Positions 11,538 through 23,600 of a stretch of 64,000 nucleotides of DNA are shown here, piece by piece. The notes below the pieces were generated by a model, which was not told where the DNA came from, made no database searches, and saw only the letters and a program-made list of their open reading frames with translations. A program made the translations under genes and the position numbers. Every line of letters starts with the position of its first letter. Position 1 is the stretch's first letter. The DNA comes from Blepharisma japonicum (taxonomy: Eukaryota; Ciliophora; Heterotrichea; Heterotrichida; Blepharismidae): assembly GCA_949751835.1 (NCBI GenBank), contig CATKHK010000090.1:108694-172693 (forward strand), given 5' to 3'.

Positions 11538-13217
11538 TTAACTCCAAGCACTCTTAAGATTCAATTGAAATTCTGTGTTGGCTTTTCCATTTTGACTTGT
11601 AATTTTTTTAACTTGTATTGGCGATATATCTCCATTCGGATCAATAATCAATTCAGATTTTTCATCAGTTAAGCTGCTGCTTGAATTTTCTTGTTTTTCT
11701 TTAAACAATACCGAAGAACTTATTTTTTTCTTAATTTTTGGTCTCAATTCTTCGTCACTTGAATTACTGTCAGAAATTTCTTCTAATTTGATTTTCGGGC
11801 TTCTAAGTTTAGGATTAAGATTTATGATGTTTTCTCTATATTTTCTTTCACTATGATTATTCAATATTGGAAAACTTTTGGGACCAAGCCTTGGACCAGC
11901 CTTCAGTGGCGGAGCTGGTATATCGAACTTTCCAGGAGTAAATCTAATAGGAGGTTGAGGATAAGAAAGAAGAGGAGGAGGAGGAGGAGAAAGAGGATGA
12001 GAAGGAGGAGGAGAAGGAGAAGGAGGAGGAGAAGGAGAAGGAGAAGGAGATGAAGAAGAAGAAGGATGAGTTTTTACCGGGGATGCAGGCCCAGAATTTT
12101 CTCCTCCCTTTATATCACTATTTTGGCTTATTGCATCAGAGCCTTTTGTATCCAAAGGCGAAAGTTTCAAGGATTTTCTCTTAGTTTTTTTAGGTCCTTT
12201 TGGGTCTTTTTTTATTATTCCAATATTATAATCTTCCCAACCTTCTTTCTTAGCATTTCAAAATGAAAATTTGGGAAAGGAAAAAAACACAGGGCTGCCT
12301 GCAGAAGTGATTGCTGGATAACCCTCTGATAATTCAAAGCTTAGCGGTTCTAAATCTTTTGAGCTATTTTCTGTCATATTAACAACACAGCCTTTAGTAT
12401 TTGTTCTTCCGTTCTTGGGATCATGCCCGCCGACAATAAAAACTTTATCACCATCAATCCCACATGCTGGTTTAGCACACTTAAGAGCCAGCATAAAATT
12501 CTCCTTAACAAATCCAAGAGATTTCAAATTTAAACTGTAAACATTTTTATTCATTTTGATCTTTCCATTAATATTGACACTATACCCACCAACAAAATAA
12601 ATTTTCATATCATATAAAAACACTCCAGGAAACATAATATCATTTAATGGAAATCCTTTGTCATATTTTGGCTTCATTTTCCCCTCGTCTTCTTTTTCGA
12701 TAACTTTTCTTGGGATAAACAAAGTGACATCACCGTTTTTTTCTGAGATTTCTAAATATTCCCAGAAATGGTTTTCTATGCTGTATCTCATTAAAGGTGC
12801 TGGCTCTTCATTGAGATATAAAGTTTCGTCATCAGCCTCAATAAGGCCTCCGATATAATAAATGAAGTTATTATATTCAATGAAAGTTCCTTCTTTGGCT
12901 GGAATTGGTAAACCGCATATAGTGTCGAGTTTCATCAAATCAACATCAGCAATACAAGCATCATTAGTTAGACAGGAATTAGAATCAGTACCACCTGCAA
13001 GCATAATCCTACTTTTTGATAAATAGCCAATTGCTACTTCAGTATGAAGATTAAAAGTATCTGGAATCTGGAATTTACTAATTTTTGCATCATGGTGCAC
13101 CTGGAGTATTTTTTTGTTAAGTCTGTTGAAATAAAAAAACTCAGGAACTTTTAAGTCTCCTTTTTCCTTTCTCTTTTTCTGAGCTGCAACATCTTCCCTT
13201 GAAACACAAGCTCCCAT
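11538..13217 (-). CDS. Acylation-motif Kelch-like protein with Pro/Ser-rich tail (559 aa)
   Basis: The frame runs from ATG 13217 to TAA 11538, with one TGA=Trp in SFPKFSFW (~12258). The N-terminus MGACVSREDVAAQ fits an SH4-like dual acylation signal: Gly2 for myristoylation and Cys4 for palmitoylation. Residues ~25-320 carry Kelch-type units with diglycines (IMLAGGTDSNSC, YYIGGLIE, IYFVGGYS, VFIVGGHDPKNG). The tail is low-complexity: SSSSSPSPSPSPPPSPSPPP, then Pro-rich, then a Lys/Ser region. The first ~330 residues align throughout with the giant protein at 17611-26472, so the two are paralogues whose tails diverged completely. It is probably anchored to the cytosolic face of a membrane and may act as a scaffold; the role is inferred. 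Confidence 0.85.
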
Positions 13218-14005
13218 TTTTAGTTAAAATTTAGGGTTCTCATCTTAATACTCACTTATAAATTTTTTTTAATGATTAAAAAGACTAAAGTGTTGGGATT
13301 TGGCCAGCCCATGCTCCTAAGAGCACACCTGTGGCTGTTAATCCTCAATTATATTGTTGGGAGCTCTGCGAGATCCCTATGTTTAAGCTCTAGGTCTCGG
13401 CATTACGCTAAAAACGTCATTTTTCAATGATAATATTGAATAAAACTTTTTATATTTATTTTTTTATACAATAAATTGTGAACTATGAATTATTTTATAA
13501 ATATTTGAAGTGATTTTATAAAATGATGTGAAAATTCTTATGTTAATGCATATCTAGAATAATTTTTTTTGGGTTTAAATTTGACTATTTAAATCATCAA
13601 TTGCCAGAGAATATGGAATTTTAAACAATTTCTTAATAAACATTAAAATTCACCTAAAAAATGGAGAGAAGATATTTACCTTTCAAAATTTATTAATCTG
13701 ACACAAAAACATTAAAACGTAAAAACAATTGTTATATTTTAAATATTTTGGCTTTCATCCCGTTTGTTTTAAATAAATTCTTTATATCAATTTTCAAATT
13801 TCTCTTAATATAAAGATAATTTTTTCTTAATCTCCTTTAAATTAAAATATTTATAATTTAGACATGATTCGCTCAATTTAATGCTCTCCTAATATCAAAT
13901 TTCTTGATGAGCAACTTTTACTGAATAATTTTGTACGACATAATTAAAACCACACCAAAGCCAATAATCGCCATAATTTTCTATAGAGAACTATTATAAT
14001 ATTTA
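13218..14005. other. Intergenic region with a GC-richer structured island
   Basis: The region is AT-rich except for about 13285-13405, which is clearly GC-richer and folds into two hairpins; that island is listed separately as a candidate ncRNA. It should also hold promoters for the divergent genes starting at 13217 and 14006. Confidence 0.5.
13288..13405 (-). ncRNA. Candidate H/ACA-type small RNA
   Basis: Read on the minus strand, the island has a 5' hairpin (TGC-C-GAGA paired with TCTC-GCA, 13369-13402), then a hinge containing ACAATA, which fits the H-box ANANNA. A second hairpin follows with lower stem GGATT/AATCC, an internal loop, stem CAGCC/GGCTG, another internal loop and apical stem TGCTC/GAGCA around TTAG (13296-13344). 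It ends with ACA three bases before CTT (13288-13293). This hairpin-hinge-hairpin-tail order is the H/ACA layout and the ~118-nt size fits. No target was identified and the reading is structural only. The plus strand can form the same stems, but its hinge and tail lack the boxes. Confidence 0.35.
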
Positions 14006-14533
14006 ATGTTACCCTTGGAGATCAATAAGAACAGCTATTCAAGCCTTTGCAGACTTGGGATTAGGTATGCCGATGCCTATATGCCATGTGAAGCATTTCA
14101 ATGCTTCATTAAAGCTATCCATTTAGGCCATGCAAGAGGAGAAGCATGGATCAATCTTGGAATTTTATATGAAATATTTGACCAATTTGATCAAGCAAGA
14201 AATGCTTATTTAGAAGCTAAAAAGATAAGAAACACAATGAGTATTGGAAGGCTAATGCTGAAAAATGTTGGAACTCTGAAGAAAAAAGACCTTAAGTTTG
14301 TGCACCCATTAGAAGATGACAAAGAAAGTGAAGGAAAAATAAGGCGAAAAAGGCAAAGAGTTGAAGAATTTGAGGAGTTAGGAAGACCTGGAAAAAAACT
14401 CCAGCTAAGGAAAGAAGATATAATGCCAAAGTTATGCTCAGCTCCAAGCTTGAATGAAATTCAAAGCCAAATAGAAAAAACCGATTTTTCGATCTTAGAA
14501 GAAATTGCGAAATTTCTGTCACCATTAAACTAG
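14006..14533 (+). CDS. Small TPR protein (175 aa)
   Basis: ATG 14006 follows an in-frame TAA and the gene ends at TAG 14533. Two tetratricopeptide-like helical pairs are visible at residues ~12-72, including AFQCFIKAIHLGHARGEAW and INLGILYEIFDQFDQARNAY. The second half is basic and charged (KIRRKRQRVEEF) and may contain a nuclear localisation signal. TPR modules mediate protein contacts; the NLGILYE...A..AY pattern recalls the TPRs of Cyc8/Ssn6 and UTX proteins, but this gene is far shorter and the similarity is only suggestive. No partner can be named. Confidence 0.75.
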   Translation: MLPLEINKNSYSSLCRLGIRYADAYMPCEAFQCFIKAIHLGHARGEAWINLGILYEIFDQFDQARNAYLEAKKIRNTMSIGRLMLKNVGTLKKKDLKFVHPLEDDKESEGKIRRKRQRVEEFEELGRPGKKLQLRKEDIMPKLCSAPSLNEIQSQIEKTDFSILEEIAKFLSPLN

Positions 14534-15093
14534 GATTCACCAATATAGTAAAAACAATGTATTTAAAAGTTTTTTTGCTAATTATAAAAGATTAAATATT
14601 GGTCTGATCAAGCTGTTTTTATTCTGATTATTTAAAATTTCAATGAATTTAAATTGCTGTTGCCCAACTAAAATGTCAGTAAATTAAGTATAAAATTATG
14701 AAATTTGTGTGTTCTGACATCTATTTATAAAATAAATTTGAATTTTAGGACCTCAATTTTATATCAAGTTGTATATAAATTATCATAGTTAGATTATGAG
14801 ATAAACTATTTATTCTATATCTAATCTTCTCAATAGAATTGTGTAGATTTTATGCTGCTTCCGCAAAATATCAATAAAACAATAAGTGCTTTATTGAAAA
14901 TCGCTATAATTGTATATTTGATTTGAATGACAAAAAGTTCTGAATTATAATTATTTATAAAAATTAATTTCATTATTTTAAGAGCACTTAATATAACAGG
15001 AAATTATATGATAAAGAAAAACAGAATTAAGGCTTTTCAAATTATTGAAATTTACTAAAGCTATTTTTGGAAATTTATTAAATTAATATAGTA
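14534..15093. other. AT-rich intergenic
   Basis: Nothing recognisable was seen in this 560-bp spacer between two plus-strand genes. It presumably contains the promoter of the pantothenate kinase gene. Confidence 0.5.
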
Positions 15094-16077
15094 ATGGGAA
15101 ACCAAATAGGAATTGATATAGGGCCTGTATATATCAGAATTGCAGTACTTATTCATGAAGATTATGATAAATCTTTATCATCTATTTATCTCCAAACACA
15201 TTTTGGAGTTATCTACTTTTTCAAGTTCCTCAAAGAAGAGTACCGTTCTTTTGAATCTTTTCCTATATATGAAAAAATTATTAAACACAAAAATATTCCC
15301 GTCACTATCACAGGGATGAGATTTGATGGAATGCATCAAACTTTAAGCGACTATTACGATTTTATACATGACACTGTTATGACAAGCCAATGCATTTCAA
15401 AAGCTCTTGATACTCTAAATACATTATCTCCCAATAGCTTTTTTTACTATGGAGGATCTTGCACCAGAATCAATGTTATCTACCGCGGCCAGCCTGAAAA
15501 CACCACAAAAATACCAATATCAGCCAGCATTTATCCTTGTTTAATCGTCAATGTCAGAGAAGGTCTCAGCATCTACAAGTTTTCATCCCCAGACTCTTGT
15601 GAAAAAGTCAGCGGAACAAGTATAGGCTCATCCAGCTTTTGAGGACTAATAAAGCTTTGCACAAACTATAAAACCCCTGAAGAAGCTATAGAAGAAGCTA
15701 CTCTAGGAAATAATGAACAAGCTGATTTAACAGTTGGGGATATTTATGGAGGAGATTACTCCAGCATCGGCCTAGGAGCTGATATTATAGCTTCATCTTG
15801 TGCCAAACTTACGAGAAAAACTGCAAATTCAAGAGATTTAGCGAGATCTTTGTTGGTAATGTTTGCTTATAATTTGACTTTGATTGCTTATATGGTGTCG
15901 AGGGTGGAGATGATTGAAAATATTGTAGTTATTGGCAATGCAGTGAGCCCACCTTTGTTTATGCATAAGGCACAGGAAAGTGTGAATTTTTGGTCAAGAG
16001 GGAGCGGGAAATTGATTTTTTCAGAATATGGAGCATATATGGGAGCTCTTGGAGCTTTACTTCAGAACAATCAGTAG
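15094..16077 (+). CDS. Pantothenate kinase (type II, eukaryotic fumble-like)
   Basis: The 327-residue frame runs from ATG 15094 to TAG 16077 and is continuous only with TGA=Trp in SSFWGLIK (15646). It should phosphorylate pantothenate with ATP, the first step of CoA synthesis, in the cytosol. Family marks: N-terminal IGIDIG phosphate-binding segment (residues 4-9), VSGTSIGSSSFWGL (~170-185), the near-invariant VGDIYGGDY (~215-223) and a C-terminal FSEYGAYMGALGALL. The N-terminal loop is degenerate (GPVYIRIAV instead of a GGT.TK type), and the usual triple Gly in GxxIGGGTF is SSS here, so catalytic efficiency is uncertain. The length fits a core type II enzyme without regulatory N-terminal extension. 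Confidence 0.88.
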
Positions 16078-17610
16078 TTATAGGATTGGAATTATATTAT
16101 TCAATTTGATAGAAAATTATATATAAATATAGCCACATAAAATATTAAGTAACTAATCTTTAAATTATTTTTTATTATGACATAGAAAATTAGAGAAAAG
16201 ATAGTTTTTGAAGTAATATTTTGATTAAATCCATTTGTTTATAAGCAAATTCATTTGAAACATGACTTTTTCTTATTTCTAGCTGAATTCGTTTTTGCAT
16301 TATATTTATTTTTATTGTTCATCTTTTTTATATTCACAATTGAGACTTGGCAATTAATAAACAGCACAATAGGAATCCTGAACTGCAAAATAAAATTTTT
16401 ATATATTAATTCTCTTGGATTTCTAGTTTCCTTAAATTCATATCGTCATTGAAATCTCTAAGCAGAGCAATAGCCTTTAAGTGTAAATTATAAAATAATG
16501 ACTTCTTTAAAAAATTAGCCTGCTTTAAAAAAATTTTAGAATTCTAATTATTTTGCTTAATTAAAAATTTAAGACATTTTTTCCTTTATTTTAAATTTAT
16601 AGTAAACCATTGGAATTTTTGAAAGAGTTTAGACTTGAAATTTACTATGCTAATACTTTAAAGCATTTAAATCTCAATTCCTAAAATATTTTCTTACTGT
16701 TTGCATATTTTTTGATTAATTGCTGAGCCATTTAAAGGGCTAGAAGCCATTTACTGCTATCACAAAAAATACAAAGATTTATATATTAAGGTTAACAATA
16801 TATTTCATATGTTGAATTATCTTTTAATATCCTTGGCTAAAATCAAGGTATATCATAATTAAGTATAAATTAACGATTTCAATTTCAACACGATGTATAA
16901 TAGCTAAAATAATTGTAAAAATCTTTAATTTCAATAGCCCTATTACGATTTTCAAAAATAATAAATTTCTAGTCAAGCTCTTTAAAATAAGCCAGAAAAT
17001 AACGACTAGTTATCATATGCCAGCGATGAAAATTCTTTACAAGCGATAATTTAAGGGCTACTTCAACTTACAACTCAAATCTTCATTCTTCCTAGACGAC
17101 TTTAGACCTAAAATTCTAGATTTTCAGCCAAAATCTCTTTATTATATGGAGTCTCACATACCTGATGCAAAATAAAATAAAATTCCTTCTGAAAAAAGAA
17201 AATTCTATCACATAAATAGGATAATATCATATCCAGCATACCAGCTTTATAAAAAATCGTTTCCTCTCAGAGAACTTTTCTTAACGTTTATTGACCATTT
17301 TTCAGTCTTCGTCATTACTTCTTTAGGTCTAAATACCAAACAATCCTCTCTGCTCTTTAAAATTTCAAATTTTTCTCACCTTAATTTTCTGTTCTTATTT
17401 AAAAATATTTACTGACCAACCTTCTTTTCAGCTTAAATCTAAATTTTTAATCAAAAAAATGCCTGATAAAATGAAATCTAAAAATCGCCGTTATTTCTAA
17501 TTTTAACACGTAGTTATTTCTATGCTTTGTCCTTATCTCTATCTCTTATTTAAGTCCTATTTAACGTATAAGCAAAGATTATGTGGCCATAATTCCTCTA
17601 TATAATTAAT
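16078..17610. other. Long intergenic region upstream of the giant repeat gene
   Basis: This 1.5-kb spacer is AT-rich. A 65-codon hydrophobic ORF near 16255 lacks an ATG and is rejected. The last ~600 bp are slightly less AT-biased and presumably contain the promoter; the sequence cctctatataattaat sits directly before the ATG at 17611, and a near-identical cctctataattaat precedes the Pcf11-like ATG at 44302, so it may be a core promoter or initiator element. Confidence 0.45.
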
Positions 17611-20600
17611 ATGGGAGCATGCACTTCAAAGCAAGACGTTGCCACGCAGCGTACACTTAGACCCCAAGCAGGCGCAATAATGCCAGAGTTTTATTACCTA
17701 AATAGACATAAAAAGAAAATTCTTCACCTCCACCCTGATGGAAAAATCAAAAAAATCCAGTTTTCCGCAGGCATCAAGCTTCGTTCTGATTCAGCTGTCG
17801 GATATTTATCAAAGAACAAGATTATGCTAGCTGGAGGCAGCGATTCCTCTTCATGTCTTACCAATAAAGTTGTGATTGCCGATACTGAAACAATGAAGCT
17901 GACTAACCTCTGCAACCTACCAATACCATCCAAAGAAGGTAGTTTGTATGAACACAAGGGCTTGGTTTACTACGTAGGAGGATTGGCCGAGCCTGAGGAT
18001 GAAGTCGCATCTTCTACAGAAGAACCAGCACCATTAATGAGATTCAACTTAGAAGAAAATTCTTGGGAGTACTTCAAAAACGTAGAAGAAAACATCGCGA
18101 AAAACGAAATTACAGTCTTTCTCCAGAAAAAAGTGACAGAGAAAAAAGACGAAGAGAAAAAAGAAAAACCACACATGGATAAAGAATTCCCACTCAGTGG
18201 TCTACTATTACCAGGAACCTTCCTTTATAATGATAAAATTTACTTCGTAGGTGGTCACAAATTTGATGAACAGGGCAAAAATAAGCCAAATAAGAATGTT
18301 TACAGCTTGGAGTTGCCTTCTCTTGCCTTTAAAAAAGAACCTTTTTCACTTCCTATCAAAGCTGTTAAGCCTATCTGTGCAGTCAAAGGTGATGAAGTTA
18401 CCATTGTGGGTGGACTTGACCCAAAGACAAAAAAACCAAATTCTCAAAGCTACTTAGTCAATATGGCAGATTCTACACCTGAGGTAAAACTTCTCGAAGC
18501 CTTAAACTTTGAGTTCCCAGAAAACTACCCAGCTATAACCAGCACAAGTGCCCCAGTTTTTGTTTCTTTCCCTAAATTCGCCTTCAGAAGGCCAGGTCAA
18601 AAATCATGGCAGATTTTCAATATTGGAAGCAAAAAGAGAGACCAAGACACTCCAAGAACTGGCCCAAAAATGAAAGTTGTAAAGAAAATTGAAGCTGGAG
18701 AGCCTAAGGAAATAAATCAAAAATTAGCAACTCCAGATGGAGGAGCGGCAATTGAATTAAAGGCTGAGCCATACGTCCCAACTAAAAGAAAAAGCTCATC
18801 TTCAAGCTCTGGCTCAAGCTCAAGCATTAGCGACAGCGTTGATCCAACGAAAAGGCACAAAAAACACCACAAGCCAAAAATTGAAGGAGGTGTAGATCTT
18901 AATGTAAATTTACCTAAAAAGAAAAAGGGCTCAAGTAGCAGCAGTAGCAGCGATGGTAAAAAGAAAAAACCTAAAGCCGAAGTCAAAATCGGCGGCGATA
19001 TTAAAGGAGGCATTGCAGGGCCTAAAGTTGATATTAACCTCAACAAAAAGAAAAAAGGAAGTAGCTCTTCTAGCAGCAGTGATGGAAAAAAGAAAGGAAA
19101 AGTCGAAGCTAAAGTCGACTTGAAAGGGCCAAAAGTAAATGTTGCAGCTCCTAAGCCAGAAATTAAAGTTGGCATCAAAGGCAAAAAATCATCAAGCTCG
19201 AGCTCCGGCTCTGAAGGAAAGAAAAAAGGCAAGGTCGAAATTAAAGGAGAAGCAACTAAACTACCTGGTGGAAAAGTAGATATTAAAGGGCCAAAGGTAG
19301 GTATTAAAGTCGATAAATCAAGCAGCAGCTCTAGTGGCAGCGAAAAAGGCAAAGCAAAAATAGGCATTAAAGGAGATGCAAAGTTACCATCAGGAAAAAT
19401 AGACGTTAAAGCTCCAGAAATTAAAAGAGGAAGATCTTCAAGTAGCAGCTCAAGTGGCAGTGGAAAAGGCAAAGGAAAAGTAGCAGTTAAAGGTGACGCT
19501 AAGCTGCCAGGAGGAAAAGTAGATCTTAAAGCTCCAGGAATCAAAGCAGACTTGAAGCTTGGAGGCAAAAAGGGGTCATCAAGCAGTAGCTCTGAAGGAA
19601 AAGGAAAAGCTAAAGTAGACCTCAAAGGAGATGCTAAGTTACCATCAGGAAAAGTGGATGTTAAAGCTCCAGGAATTAGAATTGGCGGAAGGGGATCATC
19701 CAGCAGTAGCTCAAGTGACGACAAAAAGAAGGTTGGCGTAAAAATTGATGCCCCTAAAGTTCCTGCAGGGAAAATCGATGTCAAATTAGCCAAAAAAGGC
19801 TCCTCAAGCAGTAGCAGCAGCTCAAGTGAAGGGCAAGCTAAAAAGAAAGTTGAAGTAAAAGCTGACGTTCCAAAAGCGCCTTCAGCTAAAATTATGTTGC
19901 CAAAACAAACTGGAAGAATTATGCTTCCTAAAGGACAAACTGGAAAAGTAGAAAATAAACCTCCAGAAGCTAAAGTAGAAATTAAGCCAATAGGAGTTAA
20001 CCTAAAAATTGGAGGCAAAAAATCATCAAGCAGCAGTAGCTCCAGTGACGATAAAAAGAAAGCGAAAATCGGAATTAAAGGAGATGCTAAACTGCCATCA
20101 GGAAATATAGACATTAAACCACCAGCAGTTAATATTGGAGGCAAAAAGAAGTCCTCCAGCTCAAGCTCCAGCGATGAAAAAGGCAAAGCTAAATTAGATC
20201 TCAAAGGAGATGCAAAATTACCATCAGGAAAAGTTGATATCAAAGCTCCAGCAATTAAAATAGGTGGAAAGAAGAGCTCATCTAGCAGCTCCAGTGATGG
20301 AAAGAAAAAAGCCGGAATTGCAGTCAAAGCTGACGTTCCAAAGGTTCCATCAGGCAAAGTTGATATTAAAGCACCTGGTCTTAAAATTGGAGGAAAGAAA
20401 GGTTCTTCCTCATCTAGTAGCTCAAGTGATGGTGGCAAGAAGAAAGCAGGAATTGCAGTCAAAGTTGACGGTCCAAAAGTCCCAGCAGCCAAAGTCGATG
20501 TCAAAGGTGAAGCTCCGAAGGCTCCTTCTGGCAAAGTTGATATTAAAGCTCCTGGCATTAAAATTGGAGGAAAGAAAGGATCTTCATCTTCAAGCAGCTC

Positions 20601-23600
20601 TAGCGATAGTGGCAAGAAGAAAGCAGGACTTGGAATCAAAGTGGACGCTCCAAAGGTTCCAGCAGCTAAAGTTGAAGTCAAAGGAGACGCTCCAAAAGCT
20701 CCATCTGGAAAAGTTGATATCAAAGCTCCAGCAATTAAAGGTGGAATTGACATCAAAGGAAAGAAAGGATCTTCTTCATCTAGCAGCTCAAGTGACAGCG
20801 GAAAAAAGAAAGCAGGCTTTGGAATAAAAGTTGATCCAAAGGTCCCAGCTGCAAAAGTTGAAGTAAAAGGTGATGCTCCAAAGGTCCCTACAGGAAAAGT
20901 AGAAGCCAAAGGTGATGCTCCAAAGGTCCCGACAGGAAAAGTTGATATTAAAGCTCCAGGAATAAAAATTGGAGGAAAGAAAGGATCTTCATCATCAAGC
21001 AGCTCAAGCGATAGTGGCAAAAAGAAAGCAGGAATTAAAGTAGACGGTCCTAAAGTTCCAGCAGTCAAAGTTGAAGTTAAAGGAGATGCTCCAAAAGCTC
21101 CTTCAGGCAAAGTTGACGTCAAAGCTCCAGCAATCAAAGGTGGGCTTGATATCAAAGGAAAAAAAGGATCCTCATCATCAAGCAGTTCTAGCGAAGATAA
21201 TAAAAAGAAGGGTGGAATTGGAATCAAAGTTGATGCTCCTAAAGTTCCAGCAGGAAAAGTTGATGTCAAAGCTCCTGGATTAAAGATTGGAGGAAAGAAA
21301 GGCTCTTCATCATCAAGCAGCTCTAGCGAAGATAACAAGAAGAAAGGAGGAATCGGAATTAAAGTAGACGCTCCTAAAGTTCCAGCTGCCAAAGTTGATG
21401 TAAAAGGTGAAGCTCCTAAAGCTCCATCAGGAAAAGTTGATATCAAAGCCCCTGCAATTAAAGGAGGAATTGATGTCAAAGGAAAGAAAGGCTCCTCATC
21501 ATCAAGCAGCTCTAGCGAAGATAATAAGAAGAAAGGAGGAATCGGAATTAAAGTAGACGCTCCTAAAGTTCCAGCCGCAAAGGTTGATGTAAAAGGAGAT
21601 GCTCCTAAAGCTCCTTCTGGCAAAGTCGATGTCAAAGCTCCTGCAATTAAAGGAGGAATTGATGTCAAAGGAAAGAAAGGCTCCTCATCTTCAAGCAGCT
21701 CTAGTGAAGACAATAAGAAAAAACCAGGAATCGGAATCAAAGTTGATGGTCCAAAAGTTCCAGCCGCAAAGGTTGATGTAAAAGGAGATGCTCCTAAAGC
21801 TCCTTCTGGCAAAGTCGATGTCAAAGCTCCTAGTGGCAAAGTCGATCTTAAGATTGGAGGAAAGAAAGGATCTTCATCATCAAGTAGCTCTAGCGATAGT
21901 GGAAAGAAAAAAGGAATTGCAGTCAAAGTTGACGCTCCTAAAGTTCCGGCAGCTAAAGTTGATGTAAAAGGAGACGCTCCTAAAGTACCTACAGGCAAAG
22001 TTGATGTTAAAGCTCCTGGTATCAAAATTGGAGGAAAGAAAGGATCTTCATCTTCAAGCAGTTCTAGTGAAGATAACAAGAAGAAAGGAGGAATTGGAAT
22101 CAAAATAGACGCTCCAAAAGTCCCAGCAGCAAAAGTTGATGTCAAAGGCGATGCACCAAAAGTTCCTTCTGGAAAAGTTGACGTTAAAGCTCCAGGATTA
22201 AAGATTGGAGGAAAGAAAGGTTCTTCATCATCAAGTAGCTCTAGCGAAGATAACAAAAAGAAGGGTGGAATTGGTATCAAAGTAGATGCTCCTAAAGTTC
22301 CAGCTGCCAAAGTTGAAGTTAAAGGAGATGCTCCTAAAGCCCCATCAGGAAAAGTTGATGTAAAAGCTCCAGGATTGAAGATTGGAGGAAAGAAAGGATC
22401 TTCATCATCAAGCAGTTCAAGTGAAGATAACAAGAAAAAGGGTGGAATCGGAATTAAAGTCGATGCTCCAAAGGTCCCAGCTGCCAAAGTTGATGTAAAA
22501 GGAGATGCTCCTAAAGTCCCATCTGGAAAAGTCGATGTCAAAGCTCCTGCAATTAAAGGAGGAATTGATGTCAAAGGAAAGAAAGGCTCTTCATCTTCAA
22601 GTAGTTCCAGCGAAGACAACAAAAAGAAGGGTGGAATCGGAATTAAAGTAGACGCTCCTAAAGTCCCAGCTGCCAAAGTTGATGTTAAAGGAGAAGCACC
22701 TAAAGCCCCATCAGGAAAAGTTGATGTTAAAGCTCCTGCAATTAAAGGAGGAATTGATGTAAAAGGTAAGAAAAGATCATCCTCATCCTCCAGCAGCTCT
22801 AGTGAAGACAATAAGAAAAAACCAGGAATCGGAATTAAAGTAGACGCCCCTAAAGTCCCAGCAGGAAAAGTTGATGTAAAAGCTCCAGCAATAAAAGGAG
22901 GAGTTGATATCAAAGGAAAGAAAGGCTCTTCATCATCGAGCAGTTCCAGCGAAGATAACAAAAAGAAGGGTGGAATCGGAATTAAAGTCGATGCTCCAAA
23001 GGTCCCAGCTGCCAAAGTTGATGTAAAAGGAGATGCTCCAAAAGTCCCATCAGGAAAAGTCGATGTCAAAGCTCCTGCAATTAAAGGAGGAATTGATATC
23101 AAAGGAAAGAAAAAATCTTCCTCATCATCAAGCAGCTCCAGCGAAGATAATAAGAAGAAGGCAGGAGTCGGAATCAAAGTTGATGCTCCAAAGGTTCCAG
23201 CAGCTAAAGTTGAAGTCAAAGGAGATGCTCCTAAAGCTCCTTCTGGCAAAGTCGATGTAAAAGCCCCTAGTGGAAAAGTTGATCTTAAGATTGGAGGAAA
23301 GAAAGGCTCTTCATCATCAAGTAGCTCTAGCGAAGATAACAAGAAGAAAGCTGGAATCGGAATTAAAGTTGATGCTCCAAAAGTCCCAGCTGCCAAAGTT
23401 GATGTAAAAGGAGATGCTCCTAAAGTCCCATCTGGAAAAGTCGATGTAAAAGCTCCAGCAATAAAAGGAGGAGTTGATATCAAAGGAAAGAAAGGCTCTT
23501 CATCATCAAGTAGCTCTAGCGAAGATAACAAGAAGAAAGCTGGAATCGGAATTAAAGTCGATGCTCCAAAAGTCCCAGCTGCCAAAGTTGATGTAAAAGG

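Noticed and set aside
13238-13250. Telomere-like AACCCTAA string upstream of the 13217 start
   Set aside because: A single unit only, not an array, and inside a normal gene leader.
13290-13345. Resemblance of the island to the start of primate Alu (AATCCCAACACTTT)
   Set aside because: Chance similarity of a short string; no tRNA- or 7SL-like promoter boxes or flanking duplication.
16255-16452. 65-codon hydrophobic plus-strand frame
   Set aside because: No ATG start, and composition is that of AT-rich spacer.
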